From: Fodinicola acaciae
GTDB lineage: Bacteria; Actinomycetota; Actinomycetes; Mycobacteriales; HKI-0501
Assembly (NCBI RefSeq): GCF_010993745.1
Contig: NZ_WOTN01000001.1
Coordinates: forward strand, 2,483,235-2,547,234
Reading direction: 5' to 3'
DNA length: 64,000 bases
Every line of letters starts with the position of its first letter. Positions within the stretch are counted from its first letter, which is position 1. The translations under genes and the position numbers were made by a program. The notes below the pieces were generated by a model. It did no database searches, was not told the DNA's origin, and saw nothing but the letters and a program-made list of their open reading frames with translations. Shown here piece by piece: positions 1 to 9,367 of the stretch.

Positions 1-2608
1 CGAGAATGGCAAGCACCTCATAGTCCTCGGCGCCGTCGCGCTGCGACTCATACCGGATCGTCGACATGATCCGGTGGTTTTGCTTGTCCGGCCAGACGAT
101 GTAGTGGTCACCCTTGACAGAATCAGTGTCCAGACCGGCGAGCCAGCCGGACATCGAATAGTGCAGATAACCGTTGGCGTTGCTGCCGTACGCATACCAC
201 ATCGTCAGCCGCTGGTGCCATTCTGGCTGGTCGAGGAACCGGTTGAGATAGTTGGCCACCGGGATGTTGCAGTTGTAGAGGAAAAGATCGCGGTCCGGCA
301 CGCCGTCGTGGTTGTTGTCCTCGCTGCGCAGCTGGTCGTAGACGTTCGGATGGTTGGTGGGGCTGTAGTTGAGCAGGTTTGGCACCATCACGCTCATGTT
401 GGGCGCCAGGTTGGAAGCCCACGGCTCGTGGAAAATCGCGTCGCCGAGCCGGACGTCCGGCCACACCGCGCGGATTTTCTGCGCCATGCCGTTCCACGCG
501 TCCTGGTCGCTCTGGCTCTGCGGCTCGTCGCCGAGATGCGTCCAGAACATGCCGGTCCAGCCTTTCTGGTCCAGATGCGCCTTCAGCGCCGGATAGAACT
601 TCTGGACCCAGTTGGCCACCGTCGAGGAGCTCCACGTGACGTAATCGCGTACGGAGGCACCGCTGGCGTTCCGTGAAATCATCTCCATGTCGCGGATTCC
701 GTCATGGCCGTGGTAGTTGTCGGTGTCGGCCATGCCGGTCATGCCTTCCAGCCGCTTCACCGAGCTGTGGTCCAGATAGAACTGGATCACCTGGTCGAAC
801 CTGTCCCACTTGAAGGTGTACGTGCCGTCCGCATTGGCTGTCGTGCCACCGTCGAGCAGCAGGCCGATCATCGGAAACGCGAAGTCGTTGGTGCGGTGTT
901 CCCTCATCTGCTGCGCGACATCGGTCTGCAGCTGCCACCATTCCGGTGTGTAGCGGTCCATTCCGTACGTCAGGTTGATGGTGTCGCCGTCCGGTTTCCA
1001 CGACAGCTCACCGACAAACGTGTGCCACATGGAAACGGTGAAGGCGCCATCCTTTGGATCGGGGATCGTGACAGCGCGTACGTTCACCGAGATCGGGACG
1101 GTCGAGTCGCCTTTGTTGGTGTGGATGGTCGCCGTGCCGGTGTACGTGCCGGCCGCGGTCGTCTTCGGCACGTACGTCTTGACCCAGATCGCCTGCGTGC
1201 TGTTCGCGTCGACCGCCGCGGCGGGATCATTCGAGAGATCGTCCGGAAAGTCGGCCGGCGCCTTGCGCAGGACCGGATAGATCGGCTGCGGTCCAGTCGC
1301 GCCGTTGAAGGCCGAGTTGGCGTTCAGATGCCGGTAGCCGACGAAGTTGTAGGTCAGGTTGGTTGCCGCGATCGAGTTTCCGCCGCTGGTCAGCGCGCTG
1401 AAGTCGACGCCGGTGATGGCGAACGCGTCCGGCCGGCGCAGGACGATCTGTCCGGCCTCGTACTCGTTGCGCGCCGCGTCCAGCGCCACCGACTGCCCGG
1501 ACGACGGATCTGGTTGCGTGTCACGGAAAACGTTGGTCGACGCCGGCTCGGTCCAGACGGTCGTCGGGCTGCCGCCACCGGTGAAACTGACGATGTCGGC
1601 CTTGTGGTCGCCGTTGACATCGCCGATCCGCGGCGTCTCGCCATTACGCGCGAAGCCGCTGGTCCATTTCCAACCGTCCTGCACGAAACGGCCACCGTCG
1701 GACAAGGACACGTAAACGCTGCCGTCCGCGCCGCCGGTGAACGTGACGAGGTCCGCCTTGCCGTCACCGTTGACATCGCCGACCGCCGGCGTTTCGTTGC
1801 CTACGGCGAAATGATCGTGCCACTTGACGCCGTTTCCGTTGAACTTCGAGCCGTCGGACAGCGCGACGTAAACGTCCGCGGTCGTACCACGGGTGAAGGT
1901 GGCGATGTCGTCCTTGCCGTCACCATTGAAATCACCAACCGCGGGGATTTCGTCGTTGTACGCGAAATCGTCGTGCCATTTTATCGCGTTGCCGTTGAAT
2001 TTCGTACCGTCGGACAGGGCGACGTACACATCACCGGTCGTGCCGCGCGTGAACGTGACGATGTCGTCCTTGCCGTCACCGTTGAAATCGCCGACCATCG
2101 GATATTCGTCGTTGTACGCGAAAGAGTCGTGCCACTTGACGGACGTGCCGTTGAACTTCGTACCGTCCGACAACGCGACGTAAACGTCCGCGCTCGAGCC
2201 TCGGGTAAAGGTGACAATGTCGTCTTTGCCGTCGCCGTTGAAGTCGCCGACCGCCGGGATTTCCGTGCCGTACGCGAAGAAGTCGTGCCACTTGACCGCC
2301 GACGCGTCAAACTTGGAGCCATCCGACAACGACACGAACACGTCCGCGTCCGTGCCACGGGTGAACGACACCACGTCGTCCTTGCCGTCGCCGTTGAAAT
2401 CTCCGACCAGCGGCAGGTCGCCGTTGAACGCGAACTGGTCCTGCCACTTGCCGCCGGCGCCAAACGCACTCGCGCCGTTGGACGTGGCGACCAGGACATC
2501 ACCACCTGGCACCTCCGCCGCCACCGGCGCCGGCTCCGGCACCGCCAATCCAGCCGCGACCAGCGCGGACACCGCCAGACTCACGATCACGTTCCGGACT
2601 CGGGACAT
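1..2608 (-). CDS. Secreted FG-GAP/VCBS-repeat protein with DUF4091 (GH123-like) domain, C-terminus beyond window
   Basis: Start is the ATG at 2606-2608, preceded by a good Shine-Dalgarno (ggagg about 8 nt upstream). The frame is open to the window edge, so about 869 residues are visible and the stop is missing. Residues 1-32 are a Sec signal peptide (MSRVRN, then a hydrophobic stretch, then ...VAAE). Residues 37-348 are six tandem 52-residue FG-GAP-type repeats, each with a [10 protein letters not shown] or similar calcium-binding loop and an FTRG or FTGG motif. A beta-sandwich follows ([17 protein letters not shown]), then an alpha/beta domain with [12 protein letters not shown] and, at the window edge, a DGAEDYEVL motif. 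That order is typical of DUF4091/GH123-like proteins. It is probably an extracellular carbohydrate-active or adhesive protein; the substrate is unknown. Confidence 0.8.
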   Translation of the reverse strand, partial: MSRVRNVIVSLAVSALVAAGLAVPEPAPVAAEVPGGDVLVATSNGASAFGAGGKWQDQFAFNGDLPLVGDFNGDGKDDVVSFTRGTDADVFVSLSDGSKFDASAVKWHDFFAYGTEIPAVGDFNGDGKDDIVTFTRGSSADVYVALSDGTKFNGTSVKWHDSFAYNDEYPMVGDFNGDGKDDIVTFTRGTTGDVYVALSDGTKFNGNAIKWHDDFAYNDEIPAVGDFNGDGKDDIATFTRGTTADVYVALSDGSKFNGNGVKWHDHFAVGNETPAVGDVNGDGKADLVTFTGGADGSVYVSLSDGGRFVQDGWKWTSGFARNGETPRIGDVNGDHKADIVSFTGGGSPTTVWTEPASTNVFRDTQPDPSSGQSVALDAARNEYEAGQIVLRRPDAFAITGVDFSALTSGGNSIAATNLTYNFVGYRHLNANSAFNGATGPQPIYPVLRKAPADFPDDLSNDPAAAVDANSTQAIWVKTYVPKTTAAGTYTGTATIHTNKGDSTVPISVNVRAVTIPDPKDGAFTVSMWHTFVGELSWKPDGDTINLTYGMDRYTPEWWQLQTDVAQQMREHRTNDFAFPMIGLLLDGGTTANADGTYTFKWDRFDQVIQFYLDHSSVKRLEGMTGMADTDNYHGHDGIRDMEMISRNASGASVRDYVTWSSSTVANWVQKFYPALKAHLDQKGWTGMFWTHLGDEPQSQSDQDAWNGMAQKIRAVWPDVRLGDAIFHEPWASNLAPNMSVMVPNLLNYSPTNHPNVYDQLRSEDNNHDGVPDRDLFLYNCNIPVANYLNRFLDQPEWHQRLTMWYAYGSNANGYLHYSMSGWLAGLDTDSVKGDHYIVWPDKQNHRIMSTIRYESQRDGAEDYEVLAIL
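1565..2500 (-). repeat. Six tandem 156-bp coding repeats (FG-GAP units)
   Basis: The codons for GDGKDD or its variants recur at exact 156-bp steps (near 2382, 2226, 2070, 1914, 1758 and 1602). The units are therefore whole 52-codon repeats that could recombine with one another. They form a beta-propeller-like half of the secreted protein. The four central units are closest to each other; the outermost ones diverge. Confidence 0.85.
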
Positions 2609-2733
2609 CGCCGCTCCTCCGAGCGCAAGGGCCAGTTGGCAGGCACCATAACGGCGGTCCACGGCCATGTCTGCGCTCGCGCGCAGGTCCAACGCCAATC
2701 GGCAGGATCGGCGTAGACCAGTGCCACCGCAAC

Positions 2734-2749
2734 GATGTAGCGTTACATC
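2734..2749. promoter_or_regulatory. Candidate operator (inverted repeat) upstream of SEC-C gene
   Basis: GATGTA-GCGT-TACATC is a perfect 6-bp inverted repeat with a 4-bp spacer. It lies 45 bp upstream of the SEC-C gene start and in the divergent promoter region shared with the FG-GAP gene. It has the form of a TetR- or PadR-type operator, but no cognate regulator is adjacent. Confidence 0.35.
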
Positions 2750-2794
2750 AAGGCCGCTCGTACGCCGGTCCACCAGCGGCGATACGGTCGAGTC

Positions 2795-5152
2795 ATGAGC
2801 GAGACGGACATCGGCGAGGCCATCAGGCGGATCCTCATCACGGACGGCCCGGCGACCGACGACGACCTCGTCGAGCGGTTGACCGCCGACGGCGTGGACC
2901 TCGGTCCACACCCGGAGGACACACTGCTGGACGCGCTCGAGGCGATGGACCACAACGTCGTGATGCTCGTCGACGACCGCTCGGCCTGGGCGCCGCAGCT
3001 GCTGGCCGGCCGCGTCTTCACCCATCGCCTCAGCGAGTGGGAGATCGAGCGTGACACGCTCGCGCTCGACCCCGACCTGACCGCCGTCATCGTCACGACC
3101 GAGATCGAGGGTGGAGACCACCTCGCCGACGGCTCTGCTGTCACCGTGGTGACCTTCCCGATGGACGCGGGACTGGTCGCCGAGCGCGGCATTCCCGACG
3201 GAGAAGGAAGCTTCTTTCTCCTCCTGCCTCGCGGTCACCTCGCCGGCATGGGCCTGCGTGGCGGAGACCTGGTCGGCGTGCGCCGCGTCGAGGCCGGGAT
3301 CGCACTGGAGAAGGTCGACGAAGACACGGTCTCCACGGACACCGCCGCGCTGGGTGGAGCCCTGACCGCACTTCTGGACGACCGTCACGCGGTCGATCTT
3401 CAGCTCGCGATCGTCACCACGTGCGCGAACGACCCGTCGCTGTTCACTCAGCCGCTGCCACCGCTCGGGACGACTCTTCCCGACCTCGGCTTCATTCGGT
3501 ACGGCGACTGGCTCCAGCTCGCGATGCCGCCGGAAGAGGTTCTGAGCCATCGTTACGGCTTGGACGAAAAGGACGCACGCTCGGCGGCGGCCATCATCTC
3601 TCACTTTCAGCGCGGCGAGCCCGGTGAGGACGACCTCTTGCTGGGCATGTCCGACTCGGCTGTTGCCGAGGCGGTCCTGTTGGAGCTGCAACCGGCCGAT
3701 CCCGATCGACTGCACGTCTTCGCCGAGTCCGTTGGCCAGCGACTCGCGGCCGTCGGACACTGGCTGCACGGCCGCGCGTACGAGCTGGACGGCGACGTCA
3801 TCGCGGCCGAAAACGCCTTGCTGGCCGCTGAAAAACTCGACTCGCAGTGGGAGCCCATCGTCAGCGACCTGCTCTACTACGCGAACGACCGCGGCAACGC
3901 GGCCCGCGGCCTGGAGCTGCTGCGGCGGCTCGGGTCCGGTCACCCGTTGTCGCCGATTTTCCAGAAGTTCCAGCCACAACCGCGGCCGGATCTGGGCCGC
4001 AACAAGCCGTGCTGGTGTGGCTCCGGCCGCAAATACAAGGCGTGCCACCTGAGAAGCGAGATCCTGCCGTTGGACGTGCGGGCCTCCTGGCTCTATCAGA
4101 AGGCGGAAGTCTTCCAGCTGGACAACATCGAGTCCGCGGAGCTTCTCCAAACGCTGGCCTACCGCCGAGCGCGCCACAGCGGCTGGCACGAGGACCCGTT
4201 GCCAGCTGACGCGATGCTCTTCGAAGGCGGAATGTTCGCCAGGTTTCTGGCCGTACGCGGCGCCCTGTTGCCCGCGGACGAACACATCCTGGCCGAACAA
4301 TGGCTGCTGGTGGAGCGGTCCGTTCACCAGATCAAGCACATCCGACCGGGCCGCGGGCTCACGATGCGCGATCTGCGTACGGGTGACGTGCACGAAGTCC
4401 GCGAACGCACCGCGAGCCGGACACTGCGGACCGGCGACCTGGTCTGCTGCCGCGTCGTACCGGCCGGCGACACCATGCAGATCTTCGGCGGCATCGAGCC
4501 GGTTTCGTTGGGACAACGGGACAAGCTGATCGAGCTGTTGGACCGCGGGCCGGCAGCCGAGGAACTTGTCGACTTCCTCACCGCGCGCTTCGCTCCCCCG
4601 CAGTTGGTCAACACCGACGGCGATCCACTCATGGTGCGCGAGGCAACCCTCGCTGTCACCGACCGCAACGCTCTCCGCGATGCCCTTGATCGCGCGTACG
4701 AAAGAAATGACGACGGCTCGGATGAATGGATGGATTTCAACAACACGCAACACATCCGCGCGACGCTCCATCTCGACACGCAGCTGCGTGTGTCGACCAA
4801 CAGCGAAAACCGCCTCGACCGCGTACTGGACCAGCTGCGTACGCTGGACCCGTCGCTCGTGGTCGTCGACCAGTCCCGCGAGTCGATGGACGACGTGCGT
4901 ACAACCACCGCACCGTCGCTTCCCGCGTACGACACCGAAACGGCGCACATCCTGGAGCAGCATGTCCGCGAATACGAACGAAAATGGCTCGACGAGCCGA
5001 TTCCGGCGCTGTCCGGTCACACTCCACGCGAGGCCGCCGCGGACCCCACCCGCCGCGACGATCTGACCCGCCTCCTCGACTCCTTTCCCGACGACGAAAG
5101 CAATCCAGGAGCGACGAGCCCTCGCCGCCTCCGCGCCGCCCTCAATCTCTGA
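2795..5152 (+). CDS. SEC-C zinc-motif protein, 785 aa
   Basis: The only recognisable domain is a SEC-C zinc-binding motif near residues 400-420 ([15 protein letters not shown]). It matches the CxCxSGxxxxxCH pattern of the SecA C-terminus and many otherwise unrelated proteins. The first 390 residues are acidic and mostly helical by eye, with a TPR-like stretch just before the motif. The C-terminal half after the motif is not recognised. SEC-C motifs usually mediate zinc-dependent protein or ribosome contacts; the role here is unknown. ATG at 2795 is the first in-frame start, but the Shine-Dalgarno is weak. It stands alone, with an intergenic promoter on each side. Confidence 0.75.
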   Translation: MSETDIGEAIRRILITDGPATDDDLVERLTADGVDLGPHPEDTLLDALEAMDHNVVMLVDDRSAWAPQLLAGRVFTHRLSEWEIERDTLALDPDLTAVIVTTEIEGGDHLADGSAVTVVTFPMDAGLVAERGIPDGEGSFFLLLPRGHLAGMGLRGGDLVGVRRVEAGIALEKVDEDTVSTDTAALGGALTALLDDRHAVDLQLAIVTTCANDPSLFTQPLPPLGTTLPDLGFIRYGDWLQLAMPPEEVLSHRYGLDEKDARSAAAIISHFQRGEPGEDDLLLGMSDSAVAEAVLLELQPADPDRLHVFAESVGQRLAAVGHWLHGRAYELDGDVIAAENALLAAEKLDSQWEPIVSDLLYYANDRGNAARGLELLRRLGSGHPLSPIFQKFQPQPRPDLGRNKPCWCGSGRKYKACHLRSEILPLDVRASWLYQKAEVFQLDNIESAELLQTLAYRRARHSGWHEDPLPADAMLFEGGMFARFLAVRGALLPADEHILAEQWLLVERSVHQIKHIRPGRGLTMRDLRTGDVHEVRERTASRTLRTGDLVCCRVVPAGDTMQIFGGIEPVSLGQRDKLIELLDRGPAAEELVDFLTARFAPPQLVNTDGDPLMVREATLAVTDRNALRDALDRAYERNDDGSDEWMDFNNTQHIRATLHLDTQLRVSTNSENRLDRVLDQLRTLDPSLVVVDQSRESMDDVRTTTAPSLPAYDTETAHILEQHVREYERKWLDEPIPALSGHTPREAAADPTRRDDLTRLLDSFPDDESNPGATSPRRLRAALNL

Positions 5153-5239
5153 TGTCGATCTGAGAAAATCCTTGCAGCCGACCTTGCGAAAAGCTTGCCG
5201 TGAATTTCGTGCGTTAGCTTGAAAAATCGCCGCTGCCGC

Positions 5240-5273
5240 TTGACACGTACACCTCATTGAGGTGTCCTTATCC
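5240..5273 (+). promoter_or_regulatory. Candidate promoter with embedded palindrome, upstream of lipoprotein gene
   Basis: A consensus -35 box TTGACA (5240-5245) is followed at 5249-5265 by a near-continuous palindrome, ACACCTCA-T-TGAGGTGT (8-bp arms, 1-bp centre). The palindrome occupies the spacer and -10 position, a typical repressor-site arrangement. The -10 itself is poor (TGTCCT or TTATCC). The lipoprotein start is 50-60 bp downstream. Confidence 0.4.
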
Positions 5274-5320
5274 GCGCCCTTCCGGCGCTGTGTGTCCAAA
5301 AGCAGAACAGGTCATTGCTG

Positions 5321-6163
5321 ATGTCCATCGCTATGCGTACGTTGATCGTCGGTGTGCTGCTCGCCGCGCTCACCGCCTGTTCCGCCACACCGCTCACCGG
5401 CTTGACCGACGCACAGGCGCTCCAGGTGGCCGAGGACATTCTGCTGCGCGGCTGTCTGCGCAAACTCGGCTTCGACTTCATCGTCACTGATCCGCGTACG
5501 TTGCCGCAGGCCCGCGAGTTTCCATACGTCATCGACGATGTCGCCTGGGCTCGCCAACACGGCTATGGCACGGACATCCAGCGCGCACAGGACCAGGCGC
5601 GCCGAAACGACCCCAACGCCAAATACGTGCAGAGCCTGTCCTCGCAGCGTCAAGCCGCACTGCTGGCCGCCGAAAACGGGCCCAGTCCAAGCGGACTGAC
5701 CATCACCACCGTCGATGGCCTGCAATACAGCCGAAATCCGCACAGCTGCAGCTCTCAGGCGCAACAACAACTCTACGGCGACCTCGCCGGCTGGTTCGGT
5801 TCGAAAGCCTCGATGGACTCGATAAAATACCTGCGGATCACCACCGTACAACGCGATCCGGCATTCCTGCAGGCCGGCCACACCTGGTCCGCCTGCATGC
5901 AACGCTCTGGCTATCACTACGCAAACCCTGCCGCAATCCGCGCCGCGCCGCCTGGCACACGTACGAAAGAAGTCCAGCTCGCCGTCGCCGAGGCGACCTG
6001 CGCCTCATCGTCCGGCCTTTCGGCGACCGCCGCATCTCTTGACAAGCATTATGACGAAATCCTACGTACGCGTTATCGAGGCGTCGTCACCACGTACGAG
6101 CGGCTGCGTACAAACGCTCTGCCTCGAGCGCGATCAATTGTCCAATCCGAAAGCATTTCATAG
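5321..6163 (+). CDS. Putative lipoprotein of unknown function
   Basis: The N-terminus MRTLIVGVLLAALTAC is a lipoprotein signal peptide with lipobox LTAC, so the mature protein would be anchored through its Cys outside the membrane. Beyond it the protein is about 260 soluble residues with several dispersed Cys (CLRK, SCSSQ, CMQR, CASS) that may form disulphides. No family is recognised. The start could be ATG 5321 or ATG 5333; neither has a strong Shine-Dalgarno, and the second gives a cleaner signal peptide. The gene precedes a secreted I36-type inhibitor by 35 bp and may be cotranscribed with it. Confidence 0.65.
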   Translation: MSIAMRTLIVGVLLAALTACSATPLTGLTDAQALQVAEDILLRGCLRKLGFDFIVTDPRTLPQAREFPYVIDDVAWARQHGYGTDIQRAQDQARRNDPNAKYVQSLSSQRQAALLAAENGPSPSGLTITTVDGLQYSRNPHSCSSQAQQQLYGDLAGWFGSKASMDSIKYLRITTVQRDPAFLQAGHTWSACMQRSGYHYANPAAIRAAPPGTRTKEVQLAVAEATCASSSGLSATAASLDKHYDEILRTRYRGVVTTYERLRTNALPRARSIVQSESIS

Positions 6164-6198
6164 AACGGCCACAATTCCATCTGTCCGAAAGGAAACAC

Positions 6199-6600
6199 AT
6201 GCGTCTCGTCCGCACGCTCCTCGCCGGCATCTTCTCAGTGCTCGCACTCGCGGTCACACCGATGGCCGCCAACGCCGCAACACAATCTCTTCCGGCACCG
6301 AACGGCTATTTCTACCTGTGCGCCGACTACAACCTCGGGGGGCCGTGCGCTCACTGGGGTGGCTACAGCCTCAACACCGGCTCGTACGGCACCACCGCGC
6401 TGTCGGCCTGGAACAACGGATACGCCACCAGCAGCGGACTCGATGACGTACTCGTGTACCACGACGTGAACTTCACCGGCGCCACCCGCGGCATCTATCG
6501 CAGCGCGATCCTGAGCGATCTCCGGATGTACCGCTACGACGGCCAGACCTACACTCTCGCCAAGAACATCCGCTCATTCCGCTGGGTCAATCTCCCCTAA
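6199..6600 (+). CDS. Secreted peptidase-inhibitor family I36-like (beta/gamma-crystallin fold) protein
   Basis: 133 residues. A Sec signal peptide (MRLVRTLLAGIFSVLALAVT...ANA) ends near residue 28. The mature part has the pattern of SMPI-type I36 inhibitors and crystallin-like modules: FYLCADYNLGGPC, an internal N-N-S-like loop, then VYHDVNFTGATRGIY and IRSFRWVN. Such proteins inhibit metalloproteases or act as small stable extracellular proteins. AAGGAA lies 8 nt before the ATG. A strong hairpin follows the stop. Target unknown. Confidence 0.65.
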   Translation: MRLVRTLLAGIFSVLALAVTPMAANAATQSLPAPNGYFYLCADYNLGGPCAHWGGYSLNTGSYGTTALSAWNNGYATSSGLDDVLVYHDVNFTGATRGIYRSAILSDLRMYRYDGQTYTLAKNIRSFRWVNLP

Positions 6601-6617
6601 CCACAACCATTAGCGTT

Positions 6618-6649
6618 CCGCCGCTCACCTCCGACAAGGTGAGCGGCGG
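6618..6649. terminator. Bidirectional hairpin terminator between convergent genes
   Basis: A perfect 13-bp stem (CCGCCGCTCACCT / AGGTGAGCGGCGG) closes a 6-nt loop. It sits 18 bp after the I36-type gene and 66 bp after the stop of the convergent PLD gene. No U-tract is present, as is common in actinobacteria. Confidence 0.7.
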
Positions 6650-6714
6650 TCTCGAACCGCTCTGCCGACGCAGCTGAGCCGTCGGGCCTTGACCAGCCGA
6701 GGCTCCGGCGAAAC

Positions 6715-8205
6715 TCAGTTGCCCGCCCGACGAAAGACCGCGGCGCAAATCCCACGTCCCCCCGAACCGTCGGTCCGCCGCTCGGTCAGCCAGGACCGCA
6801 GCCGGTCACCGGCGGCTGTTCGCTCGCGCTGGGACTCGACCACCAACTTCGCCGGAGTCGCTGGATCTCTCGACACGTCAAGGCGCCAGGTCCGCCGGCC
6901 ACGGGAAAGTAGCACCACACCTTCCGCTGCATGGAAAATCGTCGGACCCGACACGCCTTTCAGGGCGTCCCACGCCGCATCTTCCGCCATCACCTCCAGC
7001 GTCGCCGGCAGCGGCCATTTCGACACGGTGGAAGCGAACGTACGACCTGCCAAGGCAGCGGCATGCGGGTTTCTAAGGAAGTCGAGATCACGCTCGGCCA
7101 TTGCCTGCTCGAAATAACGCAATGCCTCCGCCAGGGCGGACGTGCCATCCAGTCTGAATCCGGCTTCGACCCCTTCCTCAATTCCGTGGACGGCATCGTA
7201 GTTGGCGGAGAAAAGGGCGCCACGCCGACGATCTGCGATGAGTCCCTTCGCGTGGTTGAGCAGACAAGGATAGATGTCGACACCGACGTCGGCGAGCACA
7301 CCGGCATCGGCCAGAAATCTGCTGCTCCCCCGCAGGAGCATCCGGACTCTGACGCCGCGCTCGACCGCCGCGCGTACGTGATCCAGGAGTAGATCAGGGC
7401 GACGGGCGATGCCGACGAGACTGTAGGTGGCAAGCAACAACTCCGTACGCGCTGACGCGATGACGCTGGCGATGGCGTCCTTGATCAGGTGCTGATCGTC
7501 GAAAGTCCAGATCGGTCCAACAGCGTCCGGATCTGCCGCCGGCAACGCCACCTTCGACCGATGCGTTCGGGCAATCCTCGTGACGACCGGGCTCTCGGTC
7601 AACGGCATCTCCCATTGGGCCTCCTGCCAGAGGACGGCGAAAAACCGGGCAAGCCGATCGACGTGAGCCGGTACGTCGACGACGACACCGTTCTCACCGG
7701 TCTGTTCGAAGGCACGCGTCATCAGATTGGCGCTGCTGACCAAGGCGACGCGATCGTCGATCACCGCGAACTTCGCATGGCATCCCTCGTACGCACGGAC
7801 CGCGATGCCGTGTCTGGTCAGGTCCTCGAAACGCTTGCGCTCAAGCTGCTTGTCGACCTGCGCGTCCTCGTCCACCTCGTTGATGGCCTTGTCAAGATCC
7901 CTGTCGGTCATCGCCGAAATGACATAGACACCGCCGGTCAGGCGTTCGGCCGCGCGATAAAGAGCTTCCCGCAGCGCGTCGTCACCGATGAAAAAACTCG
8001 CAACGAACACCTTGCGGGAAGCCCCATCAATAAGCTCGATCAGATCGTCCCGAATGCGCGAGCCGCCGCCGAGATAGGTGAAGGTGTGCCGAATGCCGGC
8101 GTCGTCCGGCGTCGAGGGCACAAACTCCGTACGCGACGGACTCGCACGTTCCACAAAGAAATCGCCGGGCACCGTCACGTCACCAAGATCAATGACCTCA
8201 GGCAT
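6715..8205 (-). CDS. Phospholipase D-family nuclease-like protein with two HKD motifs
   Basis: 496 residues. Both HxKxxxxD motifs are intact: HAKFAVID at 143-150 followed by SSAN (157-160), and HAKGLIAD at 318-325 followed by SANYD. This is the duplicated PLD fold found in phosphodiesterases, and in nucleases of restriction and defence systems. The roughly 130-residue C-terminal tail is unassigned. The start (ATG 8203-8205) overlaps the end of the upstream winged-helix gene by 8 bp, making this the last gene of a four-gene translationally coupled operon with a CARF–HEPN protein and an SF1 helicase. That context favours a nucleic-acid substrate over a lipid. There is no signal peptide, so it acts in the cytosol. 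Confidence 0.85.
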   Translation of the reverse strand: MPEVIDLGDVTVPGDFFVERASPSRTEFVPSTPDDAGIRHTFTYLGGGSRIRDDLIELIDGASRKVFVASFFIGDDALREALYRAAERLTGGVYVISAMTDRDLDKAINEVDEDAQVDKQLERKRFEDLTRHGIAVRAYEGCHAKFAVIDDRVALVSSANLMTRAFEQTGENGVVVDVPAHVDRLARFFAVLWQEAQWEMPLTESPVVTRIARTHRSKVALPAADPDAVGPIWTFDDQHLIKDAIASVIASARTELLLATYSLVGIARRPDLLLDHVRAAVERGVRVRMLLRGSSRFLADAGVLADVGVDIYPCLLNHAKGLIADRRRGALFSANYDAVHGIEEGVEAGFRLDGTSALAEALRYFEQAMAERDLDFLRNPHAAALAGRTFASTVSKWPLPATLEVMAEDAAWDALKGVSGPTIFHAAEGVVLLSRGRRTWRLDVSRDPATPAKLVVESQRERTAAGDRLRSWLTERRTDGSGGRGICAAVFRRAGN

Positions 8206-9367
8206 AGGCGAAGTCTTCCATCGCCCTCAACACATACACCCGGTGGAATTCACTCCGCCGCCACAGCGCGGAACGAACCTGCGCGCCGGTCACTTCGTGC
8301 CCGTACTCGGTCATTGCTTCCCGGATGCCCGCCTGAACCGTCTGCTGATCGAGCTCGTCAAGTGGCGTTTCCAGCACGGTGTTCACGGCACGGCTCAGCG
8401 CGAAGACGGCTTTCGCGGCCTCATCGGCCGGCTCCAGTCGTACCGCCACAGCCACCACGAGACGCTCGCTCCGATCTGCGACCTCAAGGCGCAGCGGTCG
8501 TACGACCGAGTGCCGATCGTCACTCATCCTCTGCGCAACGTCGGCACCGATCTTGATGATGCGAGCGGGATCACCGGTGGACGCTGTCGTCCGGGCCTGC
8601 CCGTAGGCCGCGAGTGCGCCGCCGACGTTCGCGCTCAGCCGGGAGATCCAGCCAACCATGCCGTTTGGCGCCGCCATCTCGACGGTCGGAGCACGATGTC
8701 GATCATTGTGGTCCAGGAGAGAAAGGATTCCGGTGTCCTTCCCGGCCCAGCCGCGAGATCGGTACGCTGGGCAGGTTTCCGGGAAGGGCGTTTCGTCAGC
8801 GACGACTGTGTGCACCCAGTCGGGCAGGCCTTCCACGGCACCAAGCTGGATACGCCGATCGAGGAAGGCGGCGCGACCGGTCTGGTGGAGGTCCTCTGGC
8901 ATCGGCGCGGAAAACACCGGCGTGATCCGATGGATCAGCGGCACGGCCGCATCCTCGAAGGCGACGAGATCGTCCGTCCGCGGCAGGTACAGCAACGTCA
9001 ACGTCGCCGGATGACTTTCGAACAGTTGCTCGGCCGCGAGCGACTCCCTGGCCCTGTCTCGCATCACCGCGTACGAACGATCCCGTTGCACCACCTCAAG
9101 AACGCCGACCGCGGCGATGTGCGACATCACTCGTACGACCAGATGCTCCGGCAGTCCGGTCACCTCGACCACGTCGGCCACCGTGACGACACCGAGTTGG
9201 AGCGCCGCCTCGATGACGAACCGCTCCACCACGGACAGCCCGTGCGCGACCAGTTTGGTCACCGGCGCCCGCCAGAACAGAATCGGCACGACCGCCTCGA
9301 CCAGTTCGATCGAACCGCGCTGATCGAGCTTCGGTGAATCGGGCTTCCATTCGTAGGCGACGGTCAT
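8198..9367 (-). CDS. Unknown cytosolic protein with winged-helix domain, defence-type operon
   Basis: 389 residues. Residues about 45-103 read as a winged-helix/MarR-like DNA-binding domain: SVVERFVIEAALQLGVV, then VADVVEVTGLPEHLVVRVM, then a beta-hairpin wing. The remaining 290 residues match no family I know. They include a proline-rich central part (FPETCPAYRSRGWAGKD) and a helical C-terminus. The ATG (9365-9367) overlaps the helicase stop by one base (TGATG), a strong sign of translational coupling and stoichiometric synthesis. It could be a DNA-recognition or adaptor subunit, or the autorepressor of the operon. A longer upstream frame exists but lies inside the helicase gene. Confidence 0.7.
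   Translation of the reverse strand: MTVAYEWKPDSPKLDQRGSIELVEAVVPILFWRAPVTKLVAHGLSVVERFVIEAALQLGVVTVADVVEVTGLPEHLVVRVMSHIAAVGVLEVVQRDRSYAVMRDRARESLAAEQLFESHPATLTLLYLPRTDDLVAFEDAAVPLIHRITPVFSAPMPEDLHQTGRAAFLDRRIQLGAVEGLPDWVHTVVADETPFPETCPAYRSRGWAGKDTGILSLLDHNDRHRAPTVEMAAPNGMVGWISRLSANVGGALAAYGQARTTASTGDPARIIKIGADVAQRMSDDRHSVVRPLRLEVADRSERLVVAVAVRLEPADEAAKAVFALSRAVNTVLETPLDELDQQTVQAGIREAMTEYGHEVTGAQVRSALWRRSEFHRVYVLRAMEDFAYA

Noticed and set aside
1565-2500. Regular repeats as a possible CRISPR array
   Set aside because: Units are 156 bp, coding, with no short repeat/unique spacer pattern; they encode FG-GAP modules.
704-2716. Long plus-strand open frame of about 670 codons
   Set aside because: Antisense to the FG-GAP gene; composition is Arg/Val-rich with repeated VAVE-type segments, a mirror of the 156-bp repeats.
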